NCBI GenBank assembly: GCA_026874595.1
Contig: CM049309.1
Coordinates: forward strand, 1,648,076 to 1,712,075
Origin: Sipunculus nudus
Taxonomy: Eukaryota > Annelida > Sipuncula > Golfingiida > Sipunculidae
Direction of reading: 5' to 3'
DNA: 64,000 nucleotides
The position numbers were made by a program, and so were the translations under genes. Each line of letters starts with the position of its first letter. The first letter of the stretch is position 1. The notes below the pieces were generated by a model. The model was not told the DNA's origin. It did not search any database and worked only from the letters and a program-made list of their open reading frames with translations. Shown in pieces: positions 34,101 through 46,352 of this stretch.

Positions 34101-37100
34101 CACTTATATTCAGAAAATTGTCAGTTGAGAAAAGAGCTTCAGAATCAACACAAAGCCTCGATTCTACGAGAGAAAAAAGTTATCGGTATGACCATCACTG
34201 GTGCTTCGATTCATACCTCTCTGCTTGAACTTGTAAAGCCACAGGTAGTTATTGTAGAAGAGGCAGCGGAAGTGCTTGAACCACATCTTTTGGCAATACT
34301 TGGTGACTGGGTGCGCCACCTTATTTTGATTGGAGACCACAAACAACTCAAACCAACGGTTGAGACCTATACCCTCCGCGTGAATTTTAAGTTTGACACC
34401 TCCATGATGGAACGTCTGATCAATAACCGTCTACCTTTCGCAACTCTGAAGATGCAAAATAGGATGAGGCTGGAATTTGCCGAACTTCTGCTAGATATTT
34501 ATCCCTATTTGCATAGCAATCACGAGAGAGTCGAAAAAAATATACCCCCAGCCTGCATCAAAGAATCTATGTTTTTCTGGGACCACCAGTCACAAGAAAA
34601 ATCAGAACGGAGCTACACCAATGAGGAAGAAGCTGATCGCTCAGTGAGATTAGCCCAGTTCTTAGTTCTTCATGGCTACCGTCCTGAACAGGTCACAATA
34701 TTATCAGCGTATCTTGGCCAGGTTCAGTTAATTAGGAAAAAAATGAATTTGGCTTTGAAAAGTAATGGGAATCTCAATGGCTCTCAAGAAACCAGACAAA
34801 ATTCATCAAACCGGGAATTGAAATCCTCTGGTGTTATAGCAATCAGAACTATTGACAGCTTTCAGGGAGATGAAAATGACGTAATAATAGTGTCATTAGT
34901 TCGGTCGAATAAGAAGAACAAAATCGGTTTCCTCAAGGAGCTCAACAGAAGATGCGTAGCTCAATCTCGTGCAAAATGTGGAATGTATTTTATTGGAAAT
35001 CAGAAGACTTTGGGAGGTGATGTAAACTGGCGGCGCATGCTAAGTGCAATGTCCGAGAAAGGTTGTGTTGGGGACTGTCTGACTTTACAGTGTTACGCTC
35101 ATCGAGACAAATCGTTAGTCCGAGTCAAAAGTGCTTCTCAAGTGCCCCTTGGAGCTTTTTGCAAGGAACCTTGTACGATTGAGATGAAATGCAAAACGCA
35201 TAAATGCCCAAAACCTTGTCAGCCGTACCATAGTCATAGCAAATGCAATGCCGAAGTGACTTTCGTGTTTCCAGAGTGCAAACACACTGCTTCCAGAAAG
35301 TGTCACAAGGACCAGTTAGATATCGTTTGTCAGGCACCTTGCAACTATCTTATGGCGTGCGGAATACATCCATGTACGTACAAATGCGGAGAAGAACATT
35401 CTCATGTTTGCAAAGTCAAAGTACTGCACACCTTTCGAGAGTGTGGTCATGATATCCGGAGGCCCTGTCACAAGGACCCCGGCGAACTTCGGTGTACCTT
35501 AACGTGCGGACAACGCATGAGCTGTGGCATTCATACATGTTTGATGCCATGTCATTCAAAACATAGCCATTCCATATGCACTGGGAAAATTGAATTCATT
35601 CGACAGAGCTGTAAGCATACCCTTACGAGGAGATGCGACGAGAAAGAAAACGACGTTGTTTGTAAACACAAGTGTAGACACAAAATGCCCTGCGGCATCC
35701 ACAGATGCAGTATATCTTGTGAGCCGAAACATGATCATAAAATTTGTAGCGAAGAAGTTCATGAGACATGCTCTGCCTGCAATCGTACAAGCATACGTCT
35801 TTGTCACCAAAAAAGCAAAAAATGTGTCATTGTTCATACGTTTCCCATATGCACCCACAAGAAGGAGGTCTTTTGCTCAGAAGATGTAAAGTCACTCAAG
35901 TGTTAGTTGTCCTGTCATAGAAAACTAGCTTGTGGACACCCCTGTTTGGGAATATGTGGGGATCCTTGTCACTCTGACCATTGTGAGATATGCATTGACA
36001 GAAAAATGAAAGAAGAAAAAGTGCGACAAGAAGCTGAAAAAAGGGACAAGGACGCCGCCCTAAAGTATATAGAATTGGAAATAAAACGACTGCGCGATAT
36101 GAAACAACCGGTCTGTCGAAAAGTTTTAAGTGAGGAGGGAGAAACCGCATCGGAGTATTATGATGTCATCGATCGTGTGACGAAATATATCCAGAGAGCA
36201 CATGATTGGTTCCCTGTCGTCACCAGGGTTGAAAAGATATCAAACCCAACATTACGCATCAATTGGCTCAGAGCGAAATGCCGCACGGCAGATCCTGATC
36301 GGAGCGAGTTGAAATTCCATGGCACAAGTAAAGACGCAGTGGAGGCAATTGTAAATGAAGGTTTCAGACTCCCAACCAGAGGTGGAATGTTTGGAAGAGG
36401 TATATATTTCGCGACAGATGCCTCCAAAAGTGCTCAAGATATGTATACAAAGGGGTCTCAAATGCTGCTGCTGTGTGACGTCATACTTGGCAAATCAATG
36501 ACAGTTGAAAAGGCAGAGAATGGAATGGATCTTGGGAGACTAAAATCATTGGGATTTGACTCTTTATATGCAAAACGCGATACAAAAAGAAAAGGGGGTG
36601 TTCGATTTGATGAATTTGTGATTTATGACCCCGCTCAAGCTCTGCCGAAATATCTTGTCCACTTTCGCTGCTCAAGCATGGGAGGTGGTTGTGACGACAC
36701 ATTGACAAGGGAAGCTCTAATTAAACGTAGGTCCGTCACCAAATACACCCTGGAACCGACTCGAACCGTTGACCAACAAGACCCAAAAGAGTATCACTTC
36801 AGGATGGCAGAATCCCAGTTTCTGAGACTTCGCGCTTGTGGTAGTTATGGTTCACCGAACAGCAGAGTGACCAAGGTTGAGTATTATGTCAATCCAACAC
36901 TAGTGAGGAATTTTGAAAAGATGGAGGCTGAGATGAAGAGAAAATATGGAACTGTAGAAGAGGCCAAAAGCATCTTCACTTTTCATGGAACAAGACCTGA
37001 GAATATCCCCAAAATAATGGCAGAAAACTTTCGGTTGGACAAAATGGAACGAGGAAAATATGGATTAGGCATTTACTTTTCAGAATTTCCTAGTGTCAGT

Positions 37101-37307
37101 GTGGATTATGCTCACGCCTGCAACCAGCTTCTGTTGTGCAAGGTCCTACCAGGAAAAGCGTATCCCACTGGTGCCACCACCGCCCCCTCGCCACCTACCG
37201 GGTACGATTCACATATTGTGATGCCGGATGGAGAAGGCAAAGGGAAAATGAATGTCATTTTTAACCCAGATCAGATTCTTCCTTGTTATGTTATTTATCA
37301 CACCTAA
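31172..37307 (+). CDS. Gene 2 main exon: CSD modules 2-3, ARM-like region, ZNFX1 helicase, zinc fingers, ART1 and ART2 (interrupted)
   Basis: Starts after the acceptor TTTTTTGTAGTTTCAG. In order: CSD-like module 2 (about 31198-31380), CSD-like module 3 (about 31498-31745), helical ARM-like region typical of ZNFX1 (about 31790-32250), a GAYASVDDYLDTYFRLL segment conserved in ZNFX1 (about 32360), helicase with Walker A at 33097-33120 and VEEAAE near 34255, four NFX1 units plus a terminal one (about 35160-35995), charged helix (about 35995-36120), ART1 with His 36318, Tyr 36405, Glu 36612, and ART2 with His 36984, Tyr 37074 and Met 37248 in place of Glu. The frame is broken at 33558-33565 and again at TAG 35904. 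Stop TAA is at 37305-37307. Confidence 0.85.
35160..35995 (+). repeat. NFX1-type zinc-finger array of gene 2: four units plus a terminal unit
   Basis: Same 55-56-residue unit as gene 1, but four copies. Units 3 and 4 resemble units 8 and 9 of gene 1 (shared CKHTLTR and KMPCGIH/KMACGIH text), so the shortage lies at the N-terminal and middle part. The terminal unit begins at the nonsense codon. Confidence 0.88.
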
Positions 37308-38809
37308 ACCTGTTAATATACCCATATAACTAGGGCTGTATCAATATATCGATATATCGATATGCCACGTCGATACGGTTACTGATATGCAATGCATGTT
37401 GTATCGTCGTATCGAGGAAACACAATGACTGTTAATAAATACAGATACAACCAGATTTGAACGTAAACTTTTTATATATGTGCTAAAATCTATTATATAT
37501 ATCTTATGTTCGCCTTTAACACCTAAATCAGATCTCATGTATTGTCGTGTGATCGACTTGATGAGGAATGTATGTACACTTGTCGGTTCTTCCAAGACAA
37601 GCCGACGCGTGTGAGCCATGATTTAGCAATTTATTACCATCGGTCCTTGTTACTGATGAAATTTATGTTTGATTTACATATAGCTACCATTCAAATATGC
37701 ATTGCATGCTTTATCAATTAATATGTGATCTCAGTAGGACGTACTTTATAATCCATTATTTTACCTCTGATTAGTGCATCAATTTTTCGAGGTGCATATT
37801 TACCTGCACATTTGGAACTACATGTATGGCAACAGGTGTAACTAGTGCTCAACATTTTTTGGGGGAAAATCAAATACTATATTACAAAGGGAAATGTGAT
37901 TAAGGGATTCACATTTAAAGAAGAACACCAACAAAGGTATTTTTACATGGCATAAAATAAATTCCGTTTATCTTCCTCATAAAATGCCAACATAATGAGG
38001 AAGGGGTCGGAGTGCCGGGGAGAGGGGACAAGGACTGTGAACAAGATCGAGATTTTAATACCCTACATTCTACACAGTACATAGGGTTAAGGAAAAAGGA
38101 ACCATTTTTAAAACGAAAGATTTGGAAAATCATTCAAAATGAGTGCCTACCTACCACAAAGCAAACGATGCAGCCGAAACCGAGCTCGTCGGTTATGGCG
38201 CCACCTACATGTGGCCCGTCCAGCAAGAGAGCAGATAAAAAGAATTGTCATCACGAAACCCTTTTTGTGTTTAAGAAACCTTATATTCATATAGCTTTTA
38301 ATAAGTAAACAGTACACAAAGAAAAAGGAAGCGTATCGTCAATACGTATCGGATATCGCTTAAAGTGGACCGCAATACGTAATGTACCTGAAAAGGCTGG
38401 CCGGTACCCAGCTCTTAATATAACCCATATCAATTCTCGGCCATTAACCCAATTTAAAAGTGCCCGATACCTCCAACATCCGGTTGGACTAAATGTTGTC
38501 ACAGTCCTTTCACAGGAATCACGGTAAATCACCTTAGTGTTATTATGTAACCATAGGCCTGTCATTTGCTGTTGCTAACAGAACATGGTAAAATAAATGA
38601 AATAAATGTTCATAGGAAACTATATACAATAAAGATGATATTTCTACTGCACTGATGTAGAGAATAAGAAATAGTAATACTAATAGGGATATTCATAGGG
38701 ATAAATCTTGATATGATAAAACACGTCATAAAATAAATAAGTAATATTAGAAGTTAAAACACTCTTGTTTAGCACTTAGTCCTGAGTTTTTTTATCATAA
38801 TAAGATGGG

Positions 38810-38855
<46 letters not shown>

Positions 38856-39975
38856 TTGTGTGTGTATCGGACGTGTATATTAAAGAATGTGTTGTCTTAA
38901 ATAAATAATTCTATATATAAATTTGCTGTAATAAGGCCGCATTATACCAATTGTTACAGGAATACAAATGCTGTTAATACATTGAATAAAGAATCTTTTA
39001 CGTTAAATTTGCTTGTCTTTATATATATATACATGAGTTAATGGTGCTTGACTACGGGGTGTGAGAAGAAGACCGCTACTTACAAACCATTAGCATTGTT
39101 TAGTGATGCAGTTGAAGAGAATTTATTACATTAGATAACTATTATATGTACGTGTGTGTGCATACATATAAGCTGGCATTTAATAATTTATACGGTTACT
39201 TAAACAAACAAACAAATAATAAAAACTTCAGTTTTCGCCAATCGTTACCATCCCCACTTCGACAGTTATCGTCTTCATAACATACCACCGATAAGCATAA
39301 GTTGAATGCGAGTGTTGTGATTGATTGTGCGGAGTGATTGGCCACACTTGATGGCTCATTGATGTGTTAAGTTTGAAAAATATCCATTCAGAGAATGTAA
39401 TGTTTGTAAGTGAACTGTCCTGTCAATTGATCTAAACTAACCTTAAGTACCGTCCCTTTGACCTAATAATGCAAATGAGCCTCAAAATGCTCTTACATTT
39501 TTTCAAGTCTATGGTCATAGAGCGAGCTGTTTATAAGAAAAAGTGACGTCACAATGTGTTTGCTCCTTGCAATTCGATGTCAATGGAGGCCTCAACTGGA
39601 GTTTTATTACAGAATACGTCATCAAGCTGTGAACTATAATAGTTGTGTACATGAACAAGAAATGATGCAAAATTAAAAGTTTTGTTTGAAAAATAAAAGA
39701 GTCTAAATAACTTCTAGAAACAAACCGGTTCCCAAGTATAAAAGATATAATAATCCTTACTGAAAATTAAACAGTTGTGGTTCTGATGAATTGGCGCGTG
39801 AACCGAGCACACACAAAGACGAAACGCACCAAGCACAAATTAGCTGAACAAATAACCTTGAAATAAATTCTTGGTAAATTAAGCAATTCCCGACGCCTAT
39901 GGCAGTTTAAAACGGACTTCAAGAATCACAGAAATATATATATAACTTTGCCCGATGTTAACTGTCGTATACAAA
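37308..39975. other. Gene-free interval after gene 2
   Basis: A candidate polyadenylation signal AATAAA is at 37434-37439. A CGATATAT repeat is at about 37349-37365, and (TA)n is at about 38814-38847. An open frame at 38012-38308 has no recognisable domain. Nothing else seen. Confidence 0.55.
37434..37439 (+). promoter_or_regulatory. Candidate polyadenylation signal of gene 2 (AATAAA)
   Basis: The AATAAA lies 127 bp after the stop codon. Only motif and position support it. Confidence 0.35.
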
Positions 39976-39979
39976 ATAT

Positions 39980-40490
39980 ACAAAATACGTCCTTTAAAGG
40001 GCCTATAATCACTAGCCTGTCATTTATCAACTAAAGGTTATCCTATACCACACACTATATCTTATGTATAAAATAGATGTACTTTAATAGGGCCTTATCA
40101 CTTGTCTGTCCTTTATCAACTAAGTGTTATCCTATAACACACACTAATTCCTATGTATGAAATATATGTACTTTAAAGGAGCCTATATTCACTTGTTTCA
40201 CACAACTTAAGGTTATCCTATACCATACCCTAAATCCTTTGTATGAAATAGATTTACTTTAAAGGGGCCTAAAATGACTTGTCTGTCCTTTATCAACCAA
40301 AGATTATTCTATACGACACTCAACGCCTATGTATGAAATAGACATACTTTAAAGGGGCCTTATCACTTGTCTGTCCTTTATCAACCAAAGGTTATCCTAT
40401 ACGACACAATAAATCCTAAGTATGAAATATATGTACTTTAAATTGGCCTTAAATCATTGTTCTGTCCTTTATAAACTAAAGGTTATCCCT
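39980..40490. repeat. ~88-bp tandem repeat (about six units)
   Basis: Text like TACTTTAAAGGGGCCT, followed by CTGTCCTTTATCAAC and GGTTATCCTATAC, recurs near 39990, 40083, 40172, 40259, 40350 and 40438. Period is 86-93 bp. No coding signal. Confidence 0.85.
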
Positions 40491-41940
40491 TGGAACTTTT
40501 TTAAAAATAGGCCAGAAAACATGGATATCACTGGACAAAGGCTGATTATTCTTTTATATCAACGTGTCTATAATATGTGGGGGCCCCAAAAAATAAAACA
40601 GATGCAACAAGGGATCTGGCGGCAAGACAAAATTTTTGCAATTGGCGTTTTTCAACAAGTGACCTTTCTACCTCAGCTTAAATGCAACCAACCACCTTAG
40701 GTTACATGTTTTTCCTGTTTGTTAACTTTGCTGTGTTTACAAACACGTTGTTGAAAAACAAGGGAAAAGAAAAGATTGTTACAGCCTGCAGAATGTAGGT
40801 CAACAAGGATGGCGCAACCTGCAGGTCAAAATCAAATGACGAAGTCATCTTGGTATTGTCTGGTAAAGACTATCGTCGGTTTTTTAGTCCTTAGTCATAT
40901 CCAGCACCTATAAAAGTAATTCGATCTTGTTTTTGCGCATCAGAATAAAAAAAAATCTTGTTTTCCTCCATATATACACTTTTAAGCTGAAAGTCTGCCA
41001 GTCTGAAATTAAGACGGTGGAGAGCGTTAAGAAGGTTTTAGCGAAGTTTTACTCAGTGTATGTTAATTATGGAACATTGTTGACACGCGCCTCGCATAAC
41101 CCTCGCGACCTATTGATTTCAGATTGGGCCGGATACATATTAAGACTTCGGTAATCACCTAGATAAATATCTCAGTATCAAAACAAACAGACTAAGTGAT
41201 ATAGTGAATAGACACAAAGGGACGTGTATGCTTAAAATAAATATGAAGAGCAATTTTTTTTTGTAACCAAGTATCTGGGTATCTTCGTGTTTCTTGAACA
41301 TATCAATGTAGTTAAGGGACATGGTCGGAATTAACCCAGAGATCATGTGGATGAGAAATAAAACCAAGTTTAATAAATGATAAGATTGGCTGGAACGGTG
41401 GGCAAGATAGAGACCTGTTACTGCGCCTCTAGTATCGCTCATACGTTTATAAATGTGCGTGTCAAGAGCCTGCCCATCAAAGGTCGTTCTCCTTCGTACA
41501 CCGCGGGTGCAAACAAACAAATTAAAACTGAGTTGAAAAATTATTGATTCAAAATAAATAGCGAATATTTTATTCGAGCACCTTGACAAAGCGATTTCGT
41601 CAACTGCTGGACACATCATAGAAAAAGTGTTATAAGAGAGATGGCAGCACCTACCGATATATCAACTGCAAGATACAGTATATTACATCTACCCTTTTTT
41701 GTGCGGGTGTGCCTGCGTGTGTGTATGTTGTCAGATCAATATCAAGAACAAAGGTGTCTTCAAGCTACATAAGGAATAACGATCCTATTTAGACAGATCC
41801 GTCCAGGGATCCATGGGGTAAATTTCACCAGATTAGACTTTAGCGCTAACCATTAGAATCATGGTCTAACGATACATAGGCTAATGTAGAAAGATTGGAC
41901 CCTCTGATCACAATGATCACAATGTTGTATCTCTTACTTT

Positions 41941-41989
<49 letters not shown>

Positions 41990-42520
41990 AAATTCACAAA
42001 CGCTTATTGGTTTTCAAACATATTATGTTTATGTGTTCCTGCCAAGAAAGGAAATCAGTTATGGTTACTCCCAAATATGAGATGAGATACCTCAGTTTCT
42101 GTGAAGCTCATTTGACCTAGTTTATATGTAATTTGCAATGTAGCATCATATAACGATTGAGAACTGTAACTGGAGTTACTTTGTGAAGCATAATAACTGT
42201 TAAAATTTCAGCCTGGTCGGCTTTGTTTACAATTATGTTCCAATTATGCTCCAACGATGGTATTGTAGGTTGTTTTTTAATCAATGAAAGCCTAAGAAAA
42301 TTGCCACCATGCAGGACACTGAGTATATGGTTCTGTGAGTTTTATATTTATATTCTTATTATAGCTCTTTCTATTTTCAATCACTACAGAGTTCTGAATT
42401 TTCCAAGTTAGAAAGTCATGAAACTGTCGGAAGTCGTTGGGCTCCATTTTGACAACCGTGTGTGCCCGCTGAATCTGCCAGCCTGTGCCTAGACTGAGTC
42501 GATGTGTGCTTGCTTCTCAT
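40491..42520. other. Gene-free interval
   Basis: A (TA)n tract at 41945-41981. Open frames at 40422-40700, 40927-41154 and 41155-41619 (minus) show no known domain, no conserved motif and no exon-like boundaries. Confidence 0.5.
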
Positions 42521-42523
42521 CGG

Positions 42524-42750
42524 CTAGTAACTCGTGCGCACGAATTACTAGGTGCGAAAAATATTTTTCCAAGGTGGAAAAAAATATTCATTAATTCGTG
42601 CGCACGAATTAGTAGCCAATGAGCATTGAGCCAGCAACATAAGAAAGCTGTTCTCATTGGCCACTAATTCGTGCGCACGAATTAATAAATATTTTTTTCC
42701 ACCTTGGAAAAATATTTTTCGCAGCTAGTAATTCGTGCGCACGGATTAGT
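42524..42750. repeat. Fold-back element: ~100-bp inverted repeats around a ~26-bp loop
   Basis: The left arm 42524-42624 and right arm 42651-42750 are near-perfect reverse complements. They include TGCGAAAAATATTTTTCC, AAGGTGGAAAAAAATATT and CCAATGAG blocks. The perfect 16-bp palindrome ATTCGTGCGCACGAAT, or a close variant, occurs four or more times. The transcript would fold into one long hairpin. Probably a fold-back or MITE element; no target duplication identified. Confidence 0.85.
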
Positions 42751-42799
42751 TATTCGTGCGCACGGATTAGTAATTCGTGCGCAAAAATTAATAAATATT

Positions 42800-43659
42800 T
42801 CTCACTATGTCGTCTCCCGGGCTCCGTACGTCTGTCTGTATTAGGAGATAAAAAAATGGCAAAATAAACCACCTCCACCTAATATATTAAATATCCTAAG
42901 ACCCGTCAGTATTTGGAACAGGGTTTATATTCTACTTAAAGACGCTAGGACCGATAAGACACATCAAGTGGAGACCTTCAACTCTACGTGTGGGCTTTTG
43001 CTCGTAGCCCAGGTGCGTTGCATGTGTTTCTATATTTATCTTCCTCACGTGATCGTTTTTGTTTTTTGTGGAATTGAACCTTCATTGTTAACACACACTC
43101 AGAAGGTCTCTTCGGGAATTTGTGCGGGTGACAGTCATCAGATTAATGATCCTACTTAAGGGACAGGATTAATTTACCATTTTGAGGAAGTGTTGCTTCG
43201 GCAGTGAAGAATGACTGCTTCACTGCTGATCGCATGGTTAACGGCAAGCTTCCGTGCTGCTCTATAAGGTTTCAAAGGTATGGGTAAAAATATACAAAAT
43301 TATTTGATCATATATGTGAAAAGTATTACTTGCATTTATATATATGTATTCGTTGGGGAACTTCAGAAGCAGACAGTTTTTTTCTTCGTACCCGCCTAAT
43401 CCTTAAACGGAAAATAGAGTTAGGCCTATCTTAAACCTCATATATATTTGCAATATGGGTAGTGTCTCAACAACAGCTTATGATTTCTGTGGTATTCTTT
43501 GTCACAATCATTCCATGCCAGAAATCGAATATTGATAATTAATGATTACATATATCGTTCAATGCATGGTTGTCTTCGTCCTCTTGTTTTGAACAGTGCC
43601 ATCTTGCGACCATGGACCTAACGTTTTAAAACAACAAAAACACACACACACATCACACA

Positions 43660-43697
<38 letters not shown>

Positions 43698-43970
43698 AAA
43701 GAATAAAGAGGCCTTACAGTTAAAAGCAATCTCTGTGATATTATCATGTGTGTTCAGGCAATTGCTCAGTGACAAGAATATGTGAGTAGATCTGGGCCGA
43801 ATATACGTAGCTATATATTAAGTAAAAGAAAACAAAAACTACATGGGAACCTACTAGACGGACAAAATGTGGTATGCATACAGTTGTCCCATTTAAGTGA
43901 GTGGATCTGGCTCGACTTGTGTAAATACATTGCTGGGCTATTTTTATTCTGGATTCCCAATCTGTTTGGT
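42800..43970. other. Gene-free interval
   Basis: Holds an interrupted (CA)n tract at 43640-43692. No supported gene. Confidence 0.5.
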
Positions 43971-44014
43971 ACAGAAGCGTTTTGCTGCCAATTGGTAAAA
44001 GAAAAATAAATTAT

Positions 44015-44150
44015 TTATCTCGTACGTACGACATACTATCTCGTACGTACGACATACTATCTCATACGTACGACATATTATCTCGTACGTGCGACATAAT
44101 ATCTCGTACGTACGACATATTATCTCGTACTTCCGACATTATAAATCTTA
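44015..44150 (+). repeat. 21-bp tandem array with palindromic core (about six units)
   Basis: Unit TATCTCGTACGTACGACATAC, 21 bp, whose core CGTACGTACG is self-complementary. All frames are open because 21 is a multiple of 3. Confidence 0.93.
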
Positions 44151-45114
44151 CGGATCTGTATCATATACTAGACAACATGCCAACAGATATATGTATAAGC
44201 AATATGTATATGTTTAATAATGTATGTTTTCACATTAACTATATATACAACATCTCCCACCTCCTTGCAAACCCAAGGACCACCGTTGAAACCAACACAC
44301 ACACACTCACATATATCTATTTATTTATAGTATATATTTAAATGCACATTATTTGTGTGTTGATGTTTCTGTAATATTTCAAGCAAGCGAAATATACATA
44401 AAATCGTCGTCTGACAGTCATATACAGAACTCTCGTTTTAAGACGAGTTTTAAGGTGATTAAATAATGTTAGCAGTAAATAATAGTGAGCCTGTCATAAT
44501 GTAAATAAGAAACAAATCTTGCCTTTGCCAAACTGAAACTACTTTTTGGAGAAAGAAGGGTTCGGTCAGGAAGTGCAGCTCCCAAATAGCCTATTTTTAG
44601 GTAACTGAGAATGGATATTTGTGAGCCAGGTTATTCTAAAATGATCTGTCTAAGAACTAGATTTATACAAAACGCATCGTGTAGTTAATCTTTTAAAGCA
44701 TTTAATCCATATACAGCCATGGATATGATTCTTGGGTAGCTGAACAGACAAAAATCTATTTTATAAAAAGGAAAAGAAACATGAAAGAAGAAACACCTAG
44801 AGAAGCTTGAAAACCCTTGATTTGTGAATTTTTGCTGTACCACCACCAGTTGGCGTGAGCACTGTGTTTGTCTCGTTTCTAAACGATTGGTCTCGTTTCT
44901 AAATTTTATTTCCATTTTAAATTTGCCATATAAGCATAGGAATCCCCCTCAAGTAACAATAACTAATTGTGTCCCTTGCACATGTCGGGATATTTTATCT
45001 GGTCAAACAAGAACCCCTGATAGACATTACATGTATTACTAATGACATTAATAGTATCCACCGGCTGAGCCATTCTAGCACAGCGCTGGTATTATATCCC
45101 AAGGCTTTCAGTCT

Positions 45115-45118
<4 letters not shown>

Positions 45119-45212
<94 letters not shown>
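45119..45212. repeat. Compound (CA)n(TA)n(GA)n microsatellite
   Basis: Three dinucleotide runs in direct succession, at the centre of the inverted duplication. Confidence 0.95.
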
Positions 45213-45213
<1 letters not shown>

Positions 45214-46040
45214 AAGAGCGAGAGCCGATTGTATGGTAGAGAATTTAAATGAAAAAAGGACCTATTTACATTTTACTAACTAGGTATTTTGAGTATACAT
45301 ATAAATACAATTTAGTCTCCATAAACTATTACGGTATCTTTCAATATTTCGTTCTTTGTTTGCTTTCTCTTGTATGCAAGTTGAAAAAATATTTGCCCCG
45401 GGCGCGTTCAATGAGGAAAAACAAACAGCGCTCACGCCACCTGGTGGCCGTAAAAATAAACTTCACAAATCAAGGTTTTTCAAGCTTTTCTGGGTGTTTT
45501 TTTTCTGTCATGTTTCTTCTTTTTTTAATGATTGTCGCATGTGCTAAACTAAGATCTTGCTTCTGGTCACGCAGTCTTGTTATAGTTAATCGACAAAGAT
45601 GCACTGTGTTTACTCACACACAGAACCATAATAACGTATACAAAACCGGTAACAGGGGATATTAAGCCCGTGTATCGGCATTGATTTGCTGAACAACTTT
45701 CGTATTCAGCCAAAATGAGTTAATAACGTGAGACAAAACACATATTATTATGAACCTTGAGTGTCAATATAGAGGGGTCTGTAATACAGAGATGCCCGTT
45801 CAGAGAGGTTCCTGATTTATATATTATGAAACGAAGTGCTTGATCCCATCAGTTGAACTTCGTGCCGTTTACAGTAGGGCGAGTGACAATGTGCATTATG
45901 TCATAAATCTAGTTCTTATACAGATCAATTTTGGAATATAAGAAACCTAACTCACATATATCCATTTAACATATATATTGCTTATACATATATCAGTTGG
46001 CCCGTTGTGTATTCTGTGAATCAGATGCGTAAGATTAATT

Positions 46041-46352
46041 ATGTCGTACGTACGAGATAATATGTCGTACTTACGAGATAATATGTCGTGCGTACGAGAT
46101 ACTATGTCGTACGTACGAGAAAGTATGTCGTACGTACGAGATACTATGTCGTACGTACGAGAAAGTATGTCGTACGTACGAGATAATATGTCGTACTTAC
46201 GAGATAATATGTCGTACGTACGAGATACTATGTCGTACGTACGAGATAATATGTCGTACGTACGAGATACTATGTCGTACGTACGAGAAAGTATGTCGTA
46301 CGTACGAGATAATATGTCGTACGTACGAGATAGTATGTCGTACGTACGAGAT
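46041..46352 (-). repeat. 21-bp tandem array with palindromic core (about 15 units), inverted copy
   Basis: Unit TATGTCGTACGTACGAGATAA and variants, the reverse complement of the 44-kb array. A higher-order alternation of ATAATAT, ATACTAT and AAAGTAT spacers is visible. Confidence 0.93.

Larger units (their letters stand above)
25968..37307 (+). pseudogene. Gene 2: complete CSD-ZNFX1-zinc finger-dual ART gene with one frameshift and one nonsense codon
   Basis: Three coding exons fit together: 25968-26144 (59 codons, phase 0), 27011-27104 (31 codons plus 1 nt) and 31172-37307. The split codon G|AT across intron 2 reads Asp and leads straight into the main frame. Introns (866 and 4067 bp) are GT..AG. 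The product, about 2130 residues if read through, has CSD-like module 1 from exons 1-2, two more CSD-like modules, an ARM-like region, SF1 helicase, NFX1 fingers and two ART domains. Two lesions break the main exon: a frame change at the A8 run 33558-33565 and TAG at 35904-35906, where gene 1 has CAG (Gln). Protein similarity to gene 1 continues undisturbed past both, so inactivation is recent, or one or both lesions are sequence errors. Called a pseudogene with that caution. Confidence 0.75.

Noticed and set aside
38012-38308. 98-codon open frame after gene 2
   Set aside because: No domain, no promoter or terminator context, and no similarity to neighbours.
44015-46352. CRISPR-like look of the 21-bp arrays
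   Set aside because: Units are contiguous without unique spacers, the genome is an animal's, and no cas genes are present. They are minisatellites.
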